Assembly: GCA_015680905.1 (NCBI GenBank)
Contig: CM027381.1
Coordinates: forward strand, 70,607,501-70,671,500
Direction: 5' to 3'
DNA length: 64,000 nt
Source of the DNA: Coptis chinensis
Lineage: Eukaryota > Streptophyta > Magnoliopsida > Ranunculales > Ranunculaceae
A program made the translations under genes and the position numbers. Numbering within the stretch: the first letter of the stretch is position 1; every line of letters begins with the position of its first letter. The notes under the pieces were generated by a model. It did not search any database, was not told the origin of the DNA, and worked only from the letters and a program-made list of their open reading frames with translations. Positions 53,407 through 64,000 of the stretch are shown here, in pieces.

Positions 53407-56400
53407 TGTCAAGATTCAGACAAGAAACACTAGAGTTTGATATTTCGCTGTGTTGGCTTACAACTTCAATTGTTGAAAAGGTAATAAATACAATTATACT
53501 AGAAAGCAATAATACTAAACTACGATGCACTATACTAAGAATGAAATAAAAAGAATGAAGATTCAATTAACCTGGATGGTAGATCTTGTCTTCGAGATGT
53601 CCTTCAAACTTCTTTCTTTCTTAAAAGGATGGATAATGCGGCTAAAATTACCTCAAGATCCAAAGTTCTAATCTTGAAAGAAAACGTTAAACATAAACAA
53701 CTTAAAACTGCAGCAGCGCCATTTGACCTTGCTTCTTTTTGTGTTTATGAGATGGTATATGGATGATGTAGATAGATGATGGTCGTTGAACAAATAGAAG
53801 CGTATCAAAACCTAATTATCCCTCAATAAGTAAAGGATGAGTAGGGTATCGTTCCACTTTTAAGTGTATGTTATGTGAAAGACAGGACTGTAAAGGGGGT
53901 TTGAGGGATTAAAAACTATGATTGTATAGATTTTAGATTCTAATGCTAAACTGAGCTAAACTAACTAAACTATTGAGAATTTATAAGAGAGGGAATTCAA
54001 GATATTAGAATCCACCAATACTTTTGATTTATGACTTTCTGCTTCATGGTTGTTCTTACAAGTAGTCTACAATTAGGCAATCGAGCGAGTGCCGATGCCC
54101 TCTTGGACGAAATATCGTTAACAATTAACTCTACTTAAGGTTGTTCCTATGTTCATGCTATTAATATTTTCTTTCCTTTTATGTAAGCTCGGGCAGCCAT
54201 TCAATGTATTACCTAGAGCAACATCAAGGAGTACTTCCTAATAGGGCGGTCATTCAATGAATCACCACTTAAGGCAAACACAAAAAATACTTCCCCTAGG
54301 TAGCCACTCCCTAAGCTACCCCTTCTAAGGCAACACACCTAACTCTAAAGAACTATACTACTAGAAGAAAAGTAAAGAACACTAGCATGATATTAATAGT
54401 GCAAAACATAAACCCTATTTTATAATTCCATCCCCTGGTGTGGGCAATGGAACTAATAACTAAAAATATAAAGAACTAACCTGATTAAAGAACACCATGA
54501 ACCAGAAGAATCATTAAACCTTAAGCACCGGCTTCATCTCCTCCCTTGAAGGAGAAGATTAGCCTTCCATGAAGAAGGAAGAACACGAAGAACGAGAAGA
54601 TGGTAGATTGGATGCAAACGAAATGGTGTGTGGCTGATTTTGTATTTGAACAGGAGGCATTTTGCAGGTTGGAGTCGAATAGAATTGGAAATTAAACTAA
54701 AGGATCCGGTGGTAGCGGGAGTAGGTAGAGTTTATGGTATGATAGTGTGTCGGTTGTTTAATTGTTTAGTTCAGGTTTCGATCAATTCGTCGGAATTTGA
54801 GGAGCTTTTGGGTTTGTTTGTGTTCGTGAATTGAATTGGAGAAGGTACTAAAGATTTGATCTGGTAGTCTAAGGTGCAACATAGTTGGAATATGGCTTGG
54901 TAGGTTATATGTTTGTATGGGCTTTGATGTTTGGTTATGGGTTGGTCTAATATCCTTGAGCCAATATATTCAAGGCCCCATATCCGCCAGTTCACATAGA
55001 CTAAGCCCTCGACTGATCTCGCACAATACACGTTCCATGCCAGTCCAACTAGAACCATTGTACTAACTCAATCAACGCCTACTCCCTGGAATGTACTGCC
55101 GGCAAAACAGTAGTTATGCATTAATATTTCCACGTTAACTCCAATTCCTGCAAAATCACTAGAAACACAATAACTAAATCAAACAAATGAAATAAACGAA
55201 CTAACTAATATAAAATTAGGTGTAAATATATGTAACATTTACGTGTTTATCATGTGTACTCAGTCAATCTCCTATACTCTCCTATCCAAGAAATGGAATC
55301 ACTAGTTTACCATAGCCAGATAATCTCGACTTTCAATCCTCACCGGTCATACTCTCAGAAAAGAATCTCTCAGAAGATGGTCAACTATTTTACCTCATGT
55401 ATGTGGGAAAAAGAATAATAAATACGAACATCCCACATGCTACCTTGAAAAACGGACTTCTAGATGAAAGTATTCTCATGGAAAGAATGTCAATCACATA
55501 TGAAGTGTCTGGTCCTTCACTTTAGCATCCTCTCACTTATTCTAGACTTCGTACTATACTGTAGTGATAAGTCATGGGTTGTAACTTGGCTTGGGTATTG
55601 GTTTATGAAGGAAAGGTAAAAAGGATTCAAAGGTTGTTTCTGAAAACACTAAGGGTTTTACTTCTTTCTTTGGAAGATTTCTTCAACTTCTGTATTGCAG
55701 AGAAAATTCTTCCTTTGTCTTAGCTTTTCCATCCATTCTTTTCAACTTTTTTTTTTAGCTCAGTGGTATATCCTTGATTAGTACTGGATATGCTTGTTTT
55801 CCACTAGCTTCTTTCACTTAGAACAGAATGATGGTCTTCATTGTATCTCTCTGGTATTTCCTTGTAATATTCCTTTTGTGCTCTTTCTTCTTCCTTGTGC
55901 CCCTCGTATTCTCAGAAACATATGGGTATGGTTGATAAAGATTTTTGGCTATACTCCTTGTCTGGAGTTGGGTAAAGGGTAAAGGGTTTAATGAAATAAA
56001 ATGGCTTATTGTGGTGCTCAAAATGGTTTAACATGATGGTCCTACTAGGTAAGATAAAGGTTGAATGGGTTCACTACTTGACTTATCAGTATGATACTCT
56101 GTTTCGAATAGACTACAAGACCTAATGGTTATCTCCCCAGTTGATGTCACTTCGTGATTAACCAAATCAACAAATAATGAGAATATATTACAACGACATA
56201 AAAAACTGAAAGATGTTGAGTCACTAAGACTCGGATTTTTCGTAAGAACTCTCCAAAGAATGGGTATAAAGCTCAAATCTCACGGGCTAAGCCTAAAAAA
56301 TCTACCTCCAGTTTACTAGGGGTTAAATCTCTCTTCCAGCAAAAGTACACAAAACTGACAAAGTACTATGGTGGTGCCTTGATAACGAATTCTTTCAACA

Positions 56401-56601
56401 AGAACTATGTCCGAGCATAATAAATAGTCTAAGCGGTAATGAAATCAATAATATCAACTATCTATCAAACTCAACACTAAGCAGTAGAGAATATATATCC
56501 CATACTCATCATTAAAATTCATTTTTCTCATGCTACTGATATAGAAACAAAAATATTTTTGTTTTTGAAAACTAATTTTCAAAATTCATTTCTCAAGTAC
56601 A
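53407..56601 (-). repeat. 3' LTR of E4 (left copy)
   Basis: The left edge TGTCAAGATTCAGAC matches the right copy from 63369 to the window end with high identity. The proposed right edge ...CAAGTACA is based on the adjacent polypyrimidine tract CCCTCCCCCT (56602-56611), the complement of a polypurine tract. Only the first ~600 bp can be verified against the other copy. A length of ~3.2 kb would be long for Athila. Small ORFs inside are not supported. Confidence 0.65.
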
Positions 56602-56612
56602 CCCTCCCCCTA
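56602..56612 (-). promoter_or_regulatory. Candidate polypurine tract of E4
   Basis: CCCTCCCCCTA on the plus strand reads TAGGGGGAGGG on the minus strand, directly before TGTACTTGAG. It is the only strong purine tract between integrase and the left LTR. Confidence 0.55.
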
Positions 56613-56940
56613 CTTATGCATGCATTGACCTCAATGTATAAAGAAATAAATGAAATGGATGAGAAAAAGGTAGGATATTACCATTAATGTCGAATATTAG
56701 TATTTTGATCTTTCTCTGTCATATTAAGGTTACGCTCACAAAATAGAGAAAATCAAATACAATTAGTTCAAATCATTTTTTTTAGGTCTTTTTATGTCAG
56801 ATCCCCAAGACGTAATGTGAGTCTTTTAAAGTCAAATTCTCAAGACTTTTGAGTCCTTTACAGTCAGATCCTCAAGACTAGTATTCCCACCCACTAGGTT
56901 TCACTTTATAGGAATTCTTTTAATCTTTCTTAGCAGGTGA

Positions 56941-57207
56941 TTAACAAAAGTATACCTTGTACCAACAATTTTCTCTTAATGGCTGTAACCTAGGACAAGT
57001 TTCATAATGGCAATTCTTACACCAACCTAGCTTACGCACTCTCCTCTTATGCGCAAATGAACTTTTACCGAACCCTACACGAGCGATAGAAATAATCTTC
57101 CTTTTAAGGTCAACGGGGAGTAAATCCCACAAACTAACAGGTGGTGAACACTTAGGTTTCCATCTCAAAACTGATCTCTCAACAACATGCTTACTTCCTT
57201 TACACAT
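56941..57207 (-). CDS. E4 short ORF downstream of integrase, unknown
   Basis: An 88-codon minus-strand frame in the post-pol region. It contains PVSLWDLLPVDLKRKIISIA, RVGFGKSSFAHKRR and a Cys-rich WCKNCHYETCP, ending CWYKVYFC. The SLWDLLPxDLxxKI part is reminiscent of an F-box-type helix and the CxxC...C may bind metal, but neither is certain. It lies 140 bp after the integrase stop, in the position where Athila elements carry extra ORFs. Confidence 0.4.
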   Translation of the reverse strand: MCKGSKHVVERSVLRWKPKCSPPVSLWDLLPVDLKRKIISIARVGFGKSSFAHKRRVRKLGWCKNCHYETCPRLQPLRENCWYKVYFC

Positions 57208-57346
57208 TTTATACTCGGTCTACTAGAGTTATGAGACTTTGACTCTGGCGCTTGCAACTCCTCTCAGTAAAGCGTAAAGTTATGAAAATCTGAGGGCCCA
57301 GCTATCGGTGGCACTTATATTAATGAGATCCTAAGAAGTCAAGCTT

Positions 57347-58841
57347 TCAATGCTTGGCTCCCTCATGCAAAAAACTTAAACTAGACAGAGTAACAGGTTC
57401 AGCAAGACATAGAATGTAATCTTTAAGGTGTGTAGGTAACTTACCCCAATTTTCCGCTTCAATAGTGGTCTGATAAACCGGATCCTTGAGAAAAACGACC
57501 TCCACATCTCCAGTAGGTAACTCTCGAAAAGGCTTTAGTCGATGAGCATTAACTTTGAAATGAGTCCTTCTCTTTATGTCTTTTACTTCAATAGCTCCAA
57601 AAGGTGTGACATGTCTTACTACAAACGGTCCTGTCCATCTAGATCTCAACTTTCCAGGGAAAATTTCTAGATGAGAGTTGTAGACCAGAACCTTCTGTCC
57701 AGGTTCAAATTATCTCTTCAGAATTCTTCTGTCATGTAATGCTTTAGTCTTATCCTTGTAAATCCTTGACTTATCATAAGCATTACTTCTTAATTCTTCT
57801 AATTCACTGATCTGAAGCTTCCTCCTTTCTCCAGCTTGATCTAAGCTGAAATTCATCTCTTTCACTGCCCAATAGGCTTTAAGTTCTAACTCAACAGGTA
57901 GATGACACGCCTTTCCATATACCAAGCGATAGGGTGACATCCCTATGGGTGTTTTGAATGTTGTTCTGTATGCCTATAGTGCATCTTGGAGTCTAAGAGA
58001 CCAGTCTTTCCTAGAAGGATTAACTGTCTTCTCCAGAATACTCTTGATTTCCTTATTTGAAACTTCTGCTTGACCATTAGTCTGAGGATGATATGGTAAA
58101 GCTAGCTTGTGAATTACTCTATACTTTGCCATAAGATTCCCAAATATACGGTTATAGAAGTGAGAACCGTTATCACTGATGATGGCTTTCGGTGCTCCGA
58201 ATCTTGGTAGAATGTTCTTATTCAAAAAGTCCACGATGACTTTATGATCGGTCGGTCTTTGTAGGAACTGCTTCAATCCACTTTGAAACACAGTCCATAG
58301 CCAGTAGAATGTAGGTGTAACCAAAAGAAGGCATAAATGGTCCCATGAAGTCTATACCCCATACATCAAATATTTCTAAGATAAAGATCGATTGTTGAGG
58401 CCACTCGAACCTTTTCGAGGTCTTACCCAAAAATTGGCATCTCGGACATGCTTTGCAATAAACATTTACATCTTTAAAAAGAGTAGACCAATAGAATCCA
58501 GCTTGTAATACCTCGTCTGTAGTACGCTGCAGGCCAAAGAGTCCTCTGCAAGGCTGATCATGCCAGAATGATAGAATGGATTCCTGTTCCGATTTTGGGA
58601 TGCATCTTCGAATAATCTGATCCGAACACTTCTTGAATAAGTATGGATCATCCCAAAAATAATATCTGGCCTTTGAGTAGAATAAATCTTTTTCTTGCTT
58701 GCTCCAATGCAATGGTACCTTGTTGATCACAAGATAATTTGCGATGTGGCCGTACCATGGTACTTCTGATATATTGAACAAATGTTCATCAGGAAAAGTC
58801 TCACAGATTTGTAAGCTGTCTTTCGCACTCTCCACTAGCAA
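57347..58841 (-). pseudogene. E4 integrase
   Basis: Minus strand: the zinc region ends YCKACPRCQFLGK; the DDE core has [14 protein letters not shown] (Asp), AIISDNGSHFYNR (Asp) and GQAEVSNKEIKSILEK (Glu); then [18 protein letters not shown], and a C-terminus [20 protein letters not shown] with [11 protein letters not shown], ending GAKH at the stop near 57347. Breaks: a frame change near 58242-58324, a stop before [12 protein letters not shown] (57973), and a stop near 57709. Typical Athila integrase with all catalytic residues visible. Confidence 0.88.
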
Positions 58842-59510
58842 TCTAGAAAGGTAATCAGCAATGACATTCTATGTTCCTTTCTTATCACGTATCTCCAAAT
58901 CAAATTCTTGTAAAAGTAGTATCCATCGGATCAACCTAGGCTTGGCATCCTACTTAGCGAGTAAATGACGCAAGACAGCATGGTCAGTATAGATAATCAC
59001 CTTTGAACCTATCAGATATTGTCAAAATTTGTCAAGAGAATAGACAATGGCTAAGAGTTCCTTCTCAGTGGTAGAATAATTAATCTGAGCTCCATTTAGA
59101 GTATTGCTAGCATAATAGATTACGTATTGCACTTTCTTGTCTCTTTGTCCTAGAATGGCTCCTATAGCATAATCAGATGCATCACACATGATCTCAAACG
59201 GCTGGCTCTAATTAGGCGCATGAATGATTGGTGCTGAAGTAAGTGTTTCCTTTAACTTCATAAAAGCTTCGACACTTGAGGTATCAAAATCAAAGACAAT
59301 ATCTTTTCCTAACAGATGTGACAGCGGTCTTGTAATTCTCCTGAAATCCTTGATAAATCGACGGTAGAATCCCACGTGACCTAGGAAGGCACGGATATCT
59401 TTGACAGTTATCGGCTTGGATAGATCCTTTATAATATCAATTTTTGCTCGATCTACTAGAATTCTTTCCTTTGAAACTTGGTGACCCAACACTATCCCTT
59501 CTTGTACCAT
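58842..59510 (-). pseudogene. E4 RNase H and RT-RNase H connection
   Basis: VQEGIVLGHQVSKERILVDR and FLGHVGFYRRFIKDFRRI (59208-59510) connect RT to RNase H. The RNase H reads MCDASDYAIGAILGQRDKKV (Asp), NTLNGAQINYSTTEKELLAI (Glu) and YTDHAVLRHLL (Asp). The phase is constant but interrupted by about four stops (59208-59210, a TGA after SLDKF, a TAG after RHLLAK, and a TAG near 58870). Catalytic residues are intact. Confidence 0.87.
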
Positions 59511-59525
59511 GAAGTGACACTTTTC

Positions 59526-60527
59526 CTAGTTCAGAACTAAGTTGATATCGCAACAACGTTTAAGGACTAAGGAGAGATGGTGTAGGCAATCCTCAAAAGA
59601 TGATCCAAAAACTGAAAAATTGTCCATAAAAACTTCTATGTATTTCTCCACCATGTCGTCAAAAATACTCATCATGGATCGCTGAAAAGTGGCCGGCGTA
59701 TTGCATAGACCAAAAGGCATACGACGGTAGGCGAATGTTCCGAACGGACATGTGAATGTGGTATTCTCTTGGTCCTCAGGGTGAATATGGATTTGAAAAT
59801 ATCCTGAGTAACCATCAAGAAAGCAGTAGTAAGCTTGTCTAGCTAATCTTTCTAATATCTGATCGATGAATGGCAATGGAAAATGGTCTTTCCTTGATGC
59901 GCTATTCAGCTTCCTGTAATGGATGCAAACTTTCCATCCTGTCTGAATCCTAGTTGGAATCAACTCATTGTTCTCATTCTCGATCACTGTGGTTCCGGAC
60001 TTCTTCGACACAACTTGAACTGGACTAACCCATTGACTATCAGAAATAGGGTAGATAATGCCGGCGTCAAGGAGTTTGATGACCTCTTCTCAAACTACTT
60101 CCTTCATCTTCGGATTATGCCTCCTCTGTGGTTGCTTAGAAGTCTTGGAATCCTCTTCCAAATGAATCCTATGTTGAACTATCATAGGTCTAATCCCCTT
60201 GATATCATCAATTGTCCAACCTATAGCTGACTTGTGTTCCTTTAAAAGTGCTACTAAACTGGATTTCTGCTCTTCAGTCAAATCTGATGCAATGACTACT
60301 GGGTAGGTTCCCAAATCTCCCAAGAAAACGTACTTGAGTGTAGACGGCAAAGGCTTCAATTCTAGCTTAGGTGGCTCCTTTTTTAGCTCTTTAGATGGTC
60401 CATCAGGCATAGGCGATTCAAACTTTTCTTTGAACTTGCTGTCATCCATTACAAGTGATGAATCCAAAATCGTATTGATTGCCTCGACACTAAGTTCCTC
60501 ATAGTCTAAGTCTGTTAGATCTTTCAA
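59526..60527 (-). pseudogene. E4 reverse transcriptase with altered active site
   Basis: The N-terminal linker SSLVALLKEHKSAIGWTIDD and GIRPMIVQHRIHLEE is followed by KSGTTVIENENNELIPTR, VCIHYRKLN, YYCFLDGYSGYFQIHIHPED (first Asp), RRMPFGLCNTPATFQR and EVFMDNFSVFGSSFEDCL. The last should read FMDDFS; the second Asp of the catalytic pair is Asn here. A TAG near 59527 (plus CTAGTTC) ends the frame. Without the second Asp polymerisation would be strongly impaired, by established RT chemistry. Confidence 0.88.
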
Positions 60528-60617
60528 TAACTCGTCAGCAGGATATAAATGAGTCAGATAATCCTATGCTAACACTTCAATCATGCATACCTCGTTCACA
60601 GCACACACCTCCTGTGG

Positions 60618-61368
60618 TTATTGTAACATATGGAAAACATTGGTCTCGACTCTCATATTACCAAAGGATAACATCATATTATCGTGTCGGCAATTGATGA
60701 GTGCATTTTCAGTGGCCAAGAATGGTCTACCTAGAATGATTGGTATCTGCCTACCAGATGTAGGTTCTGTGTCGAGTACTATGAAATCAACCGGATAATA
60801 GAAATCTTCGATCTTGACTATGACATCTTCAATGATTCCTCTAGGTATCTTCACTAATCTATCTGCCAGCTGTAAAGTAACATCAGTTGGTTTAAGATCC
60901 TTCAAGCCCAACTTCTCGTAGACGAAATATGGTAGAAGATTCACACTGGTACCCAAATCTAATAAAGCTTGCTCCTCTAAAGAATTTTCAATTCTGCATG
61001 TAACAGTTGGACTTCCAGGATCTTTCAGTTTCACAACCGCTAGATTCTGTAGGTACGATGAACATCTTTGAGCGATAAAAGCTTCTTTCGGAATGTTGGT
61101 CTTCTTCTTCACTAGATCTCATGAATTTGGCATACAAGGGAACTTGCTTGATGCCGGTCAGAAATGGGATATTAATATGCAAATTTTGAAATACAACGCA
61201 AATCTCCTTGTACTGGTCATCCTTTCTGGTATTCACTAGTTTCAAAGGGAACGGTGCTGGCGGATTCTTCAATATCGGTTCTCTTCTTTTGGCTTCGGTT
61301 GGCTTGGTAATAGATAGTGGAGTGATAGGTGGAGTCACACGTGATGGCTTCTTCTTACTTACTTCCAC
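60618..61368 (-). pseudogene. E4 aspartic protease region
   Basis: EEQALLDLGTSVNLLPYFVY carries the Athila-type D-L-G-T/A-S protease motif. It is followed by VTLQLADRLVKIPRGIIEDV, FYYPVDFIVLDTEP and PIILGRPFLATENALINC. The upstream segment (60988-61368) links gag to protease (PLYAKFMRSSEEE) and is out of phase near 61112. The protease frame itself is open for 164 codons. Confidence 0.85.
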
Positions 61369-61946
61369 AGTAGTTCATTCAGCTTCTTTTTCAATTGTTA
61401 GTTCAGCTGGTGGCACAACACTATATATATCTGGATTGTTAGAACTGGGTGGGATAGTGGGAACATAAGGTACCTCAGGCTCTGCAAAATCTTTCCCTGG
61501 TTCATAGAAAATTTTGTTATCAATTTTCTTGCCTGACCTCAAAGTGGTGACAGAATTAAGTTGGTCATTCGACTGAGTAATCTCCAGGTTATCCACCTGC
61601 AGACACCTCTTCCTTTTGGATTTGGCTATTGCTAGCTTGGTAATCTTCCTTTCGTTCTTTCCGTCAAGGCAGCAGTGATTTGCCCTATCTAACCTTGAAT
61701 GACACTAAAGTTATTCTCCAGCTTCTGGGTTTTTTGATTTGTTTGTTTCATCTCATTGACAATGGTGGTGATAGCTTTTTCTAGATGTGGGATAATTGCT
61801 TTGCTCGACTAAGGCGTAGGGGTAATGTATCCACTCATAAGATATGGTACTAACTCTCTATTTGTGTTGGCTTGGTATTGCTGGTTATGGTATGACTGTT
61901 GATTTCTGTATGGTTGCTGGCGGTCTTGGAACTGATATTGGTTATT

Positions 61947-63045
61947 CTAGAACTGAGTAGACTGATTCTGGAAACTTGGAGGAAAATTCCTCTGATTTGT
62001 ATTTTGTGGCTTCCAATAATTCTGTCTCTGATTGAATTGGTTATTTCTTCCTAAAGAGTTGATACTACATGCCTCTGCATTAATATCCAAATAGTACGAA
62101 CACTCTTCAGTGGTGTGACCTTCATCAAAACATAGCTCACAAATGACATAACAATGCTTGGATGGCTGCGGTTTAGCTTTGAAATTATTTGGTTTTGGAG
62201 GACTCATATAGAACTGATCAAACTTCTTATTCAGAGTTTCAAAACCTGTTGATAAGCTTGCCATAATTGGTAGCATCGCTTGATCTGGGTCTTCACAAAC
62301 TTGGTTACCAAATTGCTTCGGCACCCCCTCCACTCTAGCTACGTCCTCATTGCTAGTACTCCATTGTTGAGTGTCTTCAGCTAAATTCTTGAGAAAGTTG
62401 TAGGCTTCCTCTCCATCCAATGATGTAAACTTACCTTGATGCATCGACTGAATCATCTGCTTGTTCATAGTAGAAAGTTCTCGAAAGAAAAAATGTGCCA
62501 GTGTGCTCTTATCATAACCATGATGTGGACATGAGACTAGCAAATTATTGAATTTCTCCCAGCTTTGATGATATTCTTCAGTCACCTCCCCTTTAAAATT
62601 GTTGATGGCTTGATGCATAACATCTGTCTTCTGGGGTGGGTAAAACTTGTTCATAAACTTTGTTCTCAACTTCTCCTAGTTGTTGATTGAATTGATCGGC
62701 TATGCAGTTAACCATTCAGATGTTTTACCTTCGAGTGAGAGTGGAAAAAGAATTAACTTGATACTCTCATCCCTGATATTCTAGTTCTTGAAAGTTCTGA
62801 GAACTGATAGAAATTTGTTCATGTGAACATAAGGCTGAACCATTGAACTTTGGAAGCATAGAGATTACTGATGCTCTAAGTTCAAACTGGTTAGCTTCTG
62901 TCTCTGGAAAAATAATACTACTGGGTAGGTCTCCATTGATTGGCAAATAGAAATCACTCAGCTTCTTTCTCTGTTGTGCTTGCATGGGTGGGATAGCTTT
63001 AGGATTATTTGGGTCCATAACACCTCCATCATTGCGTGCGGCCAT
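61947..63045 (-). pseudogene. gag: E4 gag
   Basis: It starts MAARNDGGVMDPNNPKAIPP at 63045, then has ETEANQFELRASVISMLPKF (Athila gag start). After a break near 62670-62770 it continues with FMNKFYPPQKTDVMHQAINN, EEYHQSWEKFNNLLVSCPHHG and FFRELSTMNKQMIQSMHQGK. The zinc knuckle CELCFDEGHTTEEC is a perfect C-x2-C-x4-H-x4-C. A Gln/Asn-rich tail ends near FQNQSTQF. A second low-complexity segment (61375-61596) with frame changes follows toward protease. Confidence 0.88.
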
Positions 63046-63368
63046 TGTATCAATCTCATATAGTATTCTCGTGAGTCGGTTGTAAAACCTTGTCCACTAT
63101 TGTGTTCTTACTGGACGATGATATGGACAATAGGGCATACACTAAAAAATGCTATGCGAAAATGATGAAAAACTATCCTACTATGCTTGCATGCAATTAA
63201 ACTAATATGCAACTATTATAAATTATACGAAAATGCAAAACTACTTTCCCTCAACTGGGTTGGGCTTTACATTTAGTATCTCGCCCGTTGTCTAAAACTG
63301 TTTCTTCTAGGGTTATGGTGAATCACTTGGATTGCTTAAGTACCACGACCCACAAACGATAGTCCGTT
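63046..63368 (-). other. E4 leader between 5' LTR and gag
   Basis: Non-coding in the element's orientation. The expected primer-binding site directly after the LTR (minus strand: AACGGACTATCGTTTGTGGG) does not match the TGGCGCC-type sites of other Athila elements, so the primer is unidentified or the boundary is a few bases off. Confidence 0.5.
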
Positions 63369-64000
63369 TGTCAAGATTCTGACAAGAAACACTAGAGTTT
63401 GATGTTTCGCTGTGTTGGCTTACAACTTCAATTGTTGAAAAGGTCCTAAATGCAATTATACTAGAAAACAATAATATTAAACTACGATGCACTATACTAA
63501 GAATGAAATAAAAAGAATGAAGATTCGACTAACCTGGATGATAAATCTTGTCTTCGAGATGTCCTTCAAGCTTCTTTATTTCTTAAAAGGATGGATAATG
63601 CGGCTAAAATTACCTCAAGATCCAAAGTTCTAATCTTGAAAGAAAACGTTAAACGTAAACAACTTAAAACGGCAGCAGCGCCATTTGACCTTGCTTCTTT
63701 TTGTGTTTATGAGATGCTATATAGATGATGTAGATAGATGATGGTCGTTAAACAAATAGAAGTGTATCAAAACCTAATTATCCCTCAATAAGTAAATGAT
63801 GAGTAGGGTATCGTTCCACTTTTAAGTGTATGTTATGTGAAAGACAGGACTGGAAAGTGGGTTTGAGGGATTAAAAACTATGATTGTAGAGATTTTAGAT
63901 TATAATGCTAAACTGAACTAAACTAACAAAACTATTGAGAATTTATAAGAGAGGGAATTCAAGAGATTAGAATCCCCCAATACTTTTGATCTATGACCTT
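63369..64000 (-). repeat. 5' LTR of E4 (right copy, truncated by window end)
   Basis: It matches 53407-54040 along its whole visible length with scattered substitutions and few indels (for example TTCTGAC versus TTCAGAC, TAAATGATGAG versus TAAAGGATGAG). The remainder lies outside the window. Confidence 0.9.

Larger units (their letters stand above)
53407..64000 (-). mobile_element. E4: Athila-like LTR retrotransposon on the minus strand (partial)
   Basis: Direct repeats begin at ~53407 and ~63369 (TGTCAAGATTC) and match to the window end, as expected for two LTRs. Between them, on the minus strand, are gag, protease, RT, RNase H and integrase in that order. The right (5') LTR runs out of the window. 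The element inserted into E3. Frames are broken by in-frame stops with comparatively few frameshifts. Confidence 0.9.

Noticed and set aside
53324..53566. 80-codon minus-strand ORF spanning the E3/E4 junction
   Set aside because: It crosses the insertion point of E4, so it joins unrelated sequences by chance.

Overview
This window is plant nuclear DNA. The evidence is the density of plant-type LTR retrotransposons (Ty3/gypsy Tat-like and Athila-like), MITE-like DNA transposons, AT-rich spacer, and one intact small gene of a plant-specific protein type. No bacterial, organellar or viral gene organisation is seen. The species cannot be named from sequence alone; the AT-rich spacers suggest a eudicot, which is inference.

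Layout. (1) 1-7487: a repeat block with a near-perfect ~195-bp-arm palindrome, a dense array of GGTCAA/AGTCAA motifs, and four alternating-orientation copies of an ~0.8-1 kb repeat bounded by TGTCACACCCCG / CGGGGTGTGACA. (2) 7488-16330: the gene-bearing segment. It holds a GDSL esterase/lipase exon fragment (minus strand), an unidentified short ORF, one apparently intact 143-codon gene (12939-13370), four non-autonomous inverted-repeat elements (a 9-bp-TSD Mutator-type element, a TAA-TSD PIF/Harbinger-type element, a TATCG-rich element and a short MITE), and a poly(T) insertion flanked by a 14-bp duplication. (3) 17033-42687: element E1, a Tat-like retrotransposon with matching AAGGA target duplications, two RNase H domains and an antisense gene. 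(4) Inside E1, 20653-35796: element E2, an Athila-like retrotransposon with 1.5-kb LTRs and TCATC target duplications. (5) 42688-53406: element E3, an older Tat-like element that has lost gag C-terminus, protease and reverse transcriptase, carries three tandem-repeat arrays, and has its own antisense ORF. (6) Inside E3, 51090-52603: a solo LTR of the E2 family (ATGGG duplications). (7) 53407 to the window end: element E4, an Athila-like retrotransposon on the minus strand, inserted into E3 and leaving the window on the right.

Relative age by nesting: E3 is oldest; E1, the solo LTR and E4 landed in or beside E3; E2 landed in E1 between its RT and RNase H domains. Each retrotransposon reading frame is broken, so none looks autonomous. 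E2 is broken mainly by small indels although its two LTRs are nearly identical. E4 is broken mainly by in-frame stops.

The most interesting observation is the antisense gene at the 3' end of the Tat-like elements. In E1 it has its own antisense TATA-like motif and pyrimidine-rich leader, and at least one predicted 80-nt intron whose removal joins two ORFs in frame. In E3 a homologous antisense ORF is recognisable, with a coiled-coil segment and acidic stretches.
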